A stretch of 64,000 nucleotides of DNA. Origin: an uncultured Intestinimonas sp. (lineage in GTDB: Bacteria; Bacillota; Clostridia; Oscillospirales; Oscillospiraceae). A program made the translations under genes and the position numbers. The notes beneath the pieces were generated by a model, which searched no databases, was not told the origin of the DNA, and worked only from the letters and a program-made list of their open reading frames with translations. Below, piece after piece: positions 62,553 through 64,000 of the stretch (position 1 is the first letter of the stretch; each line of letters opens with the position of its first letter). The stretch covers positions 1 through 64,000 of the forward strand of contig NZ_CALXGA010000003.1 in the NCBI RefSeq assembly GCF_944387725.1. Reading direction: 5' to 3'.

Positions 62553-63242
62553 TTGGCCCTGTTTGCAATCGGAGACCCCCATCTCTCCCTGGGGACGGAT
62601 AAGCCCATGGACGTGTTCGGCGGCGCCTGGAACGGCTATGTGGACAAGCTCTCCGCCGGCTTCCAGGCGGTGGGGGAGGAGGACACGGTGGTGCTCTGCG
62701 GGGACATCTCCTGGGGCATGAGCCTGGAGCAGGCCGAGCCGGACTTCGCCTTTCTGGACGCCCTGCCCGGCAGGCGGAAGCTGCTGCTCAAGGGGAACCA
62801 CGACTACTGGTGGACCACGGCGGCCAAGATGAAGCGCTTTTTTGACGAGCGCGGCTTCCGCACCCTGGAGATCCTCCACAATAACTGCCACTTTTATGGT
62901 GAAACCGCCCTGTGCGGCACCCGAGGCTGGTTTTATGAGGAGGACCAGCAGGGACACAACGAGAAGGTCTTCCGCCGGGAGCTCCTCCGGCTGGAGGCCT
63001 CGCTGAAGGCGGCGGGGGAGCACCCTAAGCTCTGCTTTCTGCACTACCCGCCCTGCTACCAGGGCTACACCTGCCAGGAGATCCTGGACCTCTTGGAGCG
63101 CTACGGCGTGGAACGGTGCTACTACGGACACCTTCACGGCGGGAGCCACCGCCTGGCGGTGGAGGGCCGGCGGGGCGGCGTGGAATACTACCTGGTGTCC
63201 GCAGATTACCTTCGGTTCACCCCCAAGCTGGTGCCGCCCTAA
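62553..63242 (+). CDS. Calcineurin-like metallophosphoesterase
   Basis: A 229-residue phosphoesterase with the full metal-ligand set: GDPHLS at the N-terminus, CGDISWG, KGNHDYWW, and the late FLHYPP and YYGHLHGG. Two metal ions are expected. Natural substrate is unknown. TTG at 62553 follows GAGGTGAT. It lies 49 bases after thrC and may be in the same transcript. Confidence 0.88.
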   Translation: MALFAIGDPHLSLGTDKPMDVFGGAWNGYVDKLSAGFQAVGEEDTVVLCGDISWGMSLEQAEPDFAFLDALPGRRKLLLKGNHDYWWTTAAKMKRFFDERGFRTLEILHNNCHFYGETALCGTRGWFYEEDQQGHNEKVFRRELLRLEASLKAAGEHPKLCFLHYPPCYQGYTCQEILDLLERYGVERCYYGHLHGGSHRLAVEGRRGGVEYYLVSADYLRFTPKLVPP

Positions 63243-63349
63243 TTTTTTTCCTTTTTGCAAAAAAAGAGTGGAATTCTTTCGCTCTATCTGATAAGATAAA
63301 CGAGATTCTGGCAATGCCGCATCACACACATTCAGGAGGAAGTAAGTAG

Positions 63350-64000
63350 ATGAACGTCAAGAGTAAAGAGAAACAAGAGAACAGCGCCGTTGAGCTGGTC
63401 ATTGAGGTGGGAGCCGACGAGTTTGAGGCTGCGGTAGACAAGGTCTATCGGAAAAATCGGAAAAATATCTCTGTTCCCGGCTTCCGAAAGGGACATGCCC
63501 CCCGAAAGATCATCGAGGGGATGTACGGCTCCGGCGTGTTCTATGAAGACGCCATCGACGAGCTCTATCCTGCCGCCTATGACCAGGCCGTGGAGCAGGA
63601 GGGCCTGGACCCCGTGGCCTATCCCCAGATCGAGGTCCTGGAGGCCGGCAAGGACGGCCTCACCTTCAAGGCCCTGATCACGGTGCGGCCTGAGTATAAA
63701 ATCGGCGATTACAAAGGGCTTCCCGTTGTTAAGGAAGAGGTGGAAATCACCGGCGAGGACGTGGACGGCGAGCTCAAGCCCTATGTCCAGCGGGCCACCC
63801 GCCTGGTGAATGTGGACCGGGAGGCCCGGGAGGGGGACACCGTCCTCATCGACTTTGAGGGCTTTGACAACGGGGCGCCCTTCGACGGCGGCAAGGGGGA
63901 GAACTACGCCCTGGAGCTGGGCTCCCACTCCTTCATCCCCGGCTTTGAGGAGGGTGTGGTCGGCCTGAAGCCCGGCGACGAGAAGGACCTGGATGTGACC
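63350..64000 (+). CDS. tig: Trigger factor (5' part, cut by window edge)
   Basis: The N-terminal 217 residues of the ribosome-bound chaperone and prolyl isomerase. The ribosome-docking loop is intact (VPGFRKGHAPRK), followed by the arm region and the start of the FKBP-type domain (GDTVLIDFEGFDNGAPFDGG, ELGSHSFIPGFEEGVVGLKPG). AGGAGGA lies 9 bases before the ATG. The reading frame is still open at the right edge. Confidence 0.95.
   Translation, partial: MNVKSKEKQENSAVELVIEVGADEFEAAVDKVYRKNRKNISVPGFRKGHAPRKIIEGMYGSGVFYEDAIDELYPAAYDQAVEQEGLDPVAYPQIEVLEAGKDGLTFKALITVRPEYKIGDYKGLPVVKEEVEITGEDVDGELKPYVQRATRLVNVDREAREGDTVLIDFEGFDNGAPFDGGKGENYALELGSHSFIPGFEEGVVGLKPGDEKDLDVT

Noticed and set aside
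1..64000. CRISPR arrays, tRNA or rRNA genes, prophage
   Set aside because: No regularly spaced direct repeats, no cloverleaf or rRNA-like segments and no phage structural genes were seen.

Overview
The window is a stretch of bacterial chromosome with high GC content, strongly GC-biased codon use and dense, mostly co-directional genes. Gene content (DprA, WhiA, RapZ/YvcK, RbgA, KtrAB, CdaR- and ANTAR-type regulators, a SpoIVFA/SpoIVFB-like pair, LL-diaminopimelate aminotransferase, S-layer homology protein, FtsEX) points to a Gram-positive, probably spore-forming Firmicute of the Clostridia. The high GC suggests the Oscillospiraceae side (Flavonifractor/Intestinimonas-like). That placement is inference from gene content, not from a search.

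Layout. 0-4.4 kb: recA, recX, a nitroreductase, rimO and pgsA. 4.4-13.2 kb: a structured leader and the potassium transporter ktrB-ktrA, an rRNA methyltransferase, dprA, topA, a flavoprotein and trmFO. 13.2-17.3 kb: a repeat-rich stretch with a small XRE regulator, plsX, gluQ and a zinc-ribbon membrane protein. 17.3-21.1 kb: ilvD facing a GntR-type regulator, then an S-layer homology protein. 21.3-31.7 kb: a nitrogen/diaminopimelate block, glnA (with a leader attenuator), an ANTAR antiterminator, dapF, dapL, gltB and gltD. 31.9-41.7 kb: a GH25 lysozyme, murB, rapZ-yvcK-whiA, dnaE and cls. 41.8-46.6 kb: another repeat copy, a Bax-inhibitor-like membrane protein, rpmB, an AT-rich patch with an orphan membrane protein and an IS630 transposase remnant, mscS, a DUF4830-like protein and an rsuA-type pseudouridine synthase. 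46.9-53.7 kb: a CdaR-like regulator, ftsE, ftsX, an EnvC-like M23 protein, a CtpA protease and rarA. 53.9-58.3 kb: a ribosome-associated GTPase fused to a NYN nuclease, and a spoIVFA/spoIVFB-like pair. 58.4-64 kb: rplS, rbgA, rnhB, yraN, thrC, a metallophosphoesterase and the start of tig.

The strongest candidates for something new are: (1) the 898-residue fusion at 53.9-56.6 kb of a Tet(M)/EF-G-like GTPase to a Rae1/YacP-like NYN nuclease, which would bring an A-site mRNA-cleaving domain to the ribosome on a translocase-like chassis; (2) a family of 166-bp, TA-flanked, nearly fully palindromic repeats (six copies or fragments here), whose ends form the TAG stop codon of two neighbouring genes; a decayed IS630-type transposase, a family that targets TA, lies 2 kb from one copy; (3) a glnA leader with mutually exclusive hairpins, paired with an ANTAR protein encoded just downstream.
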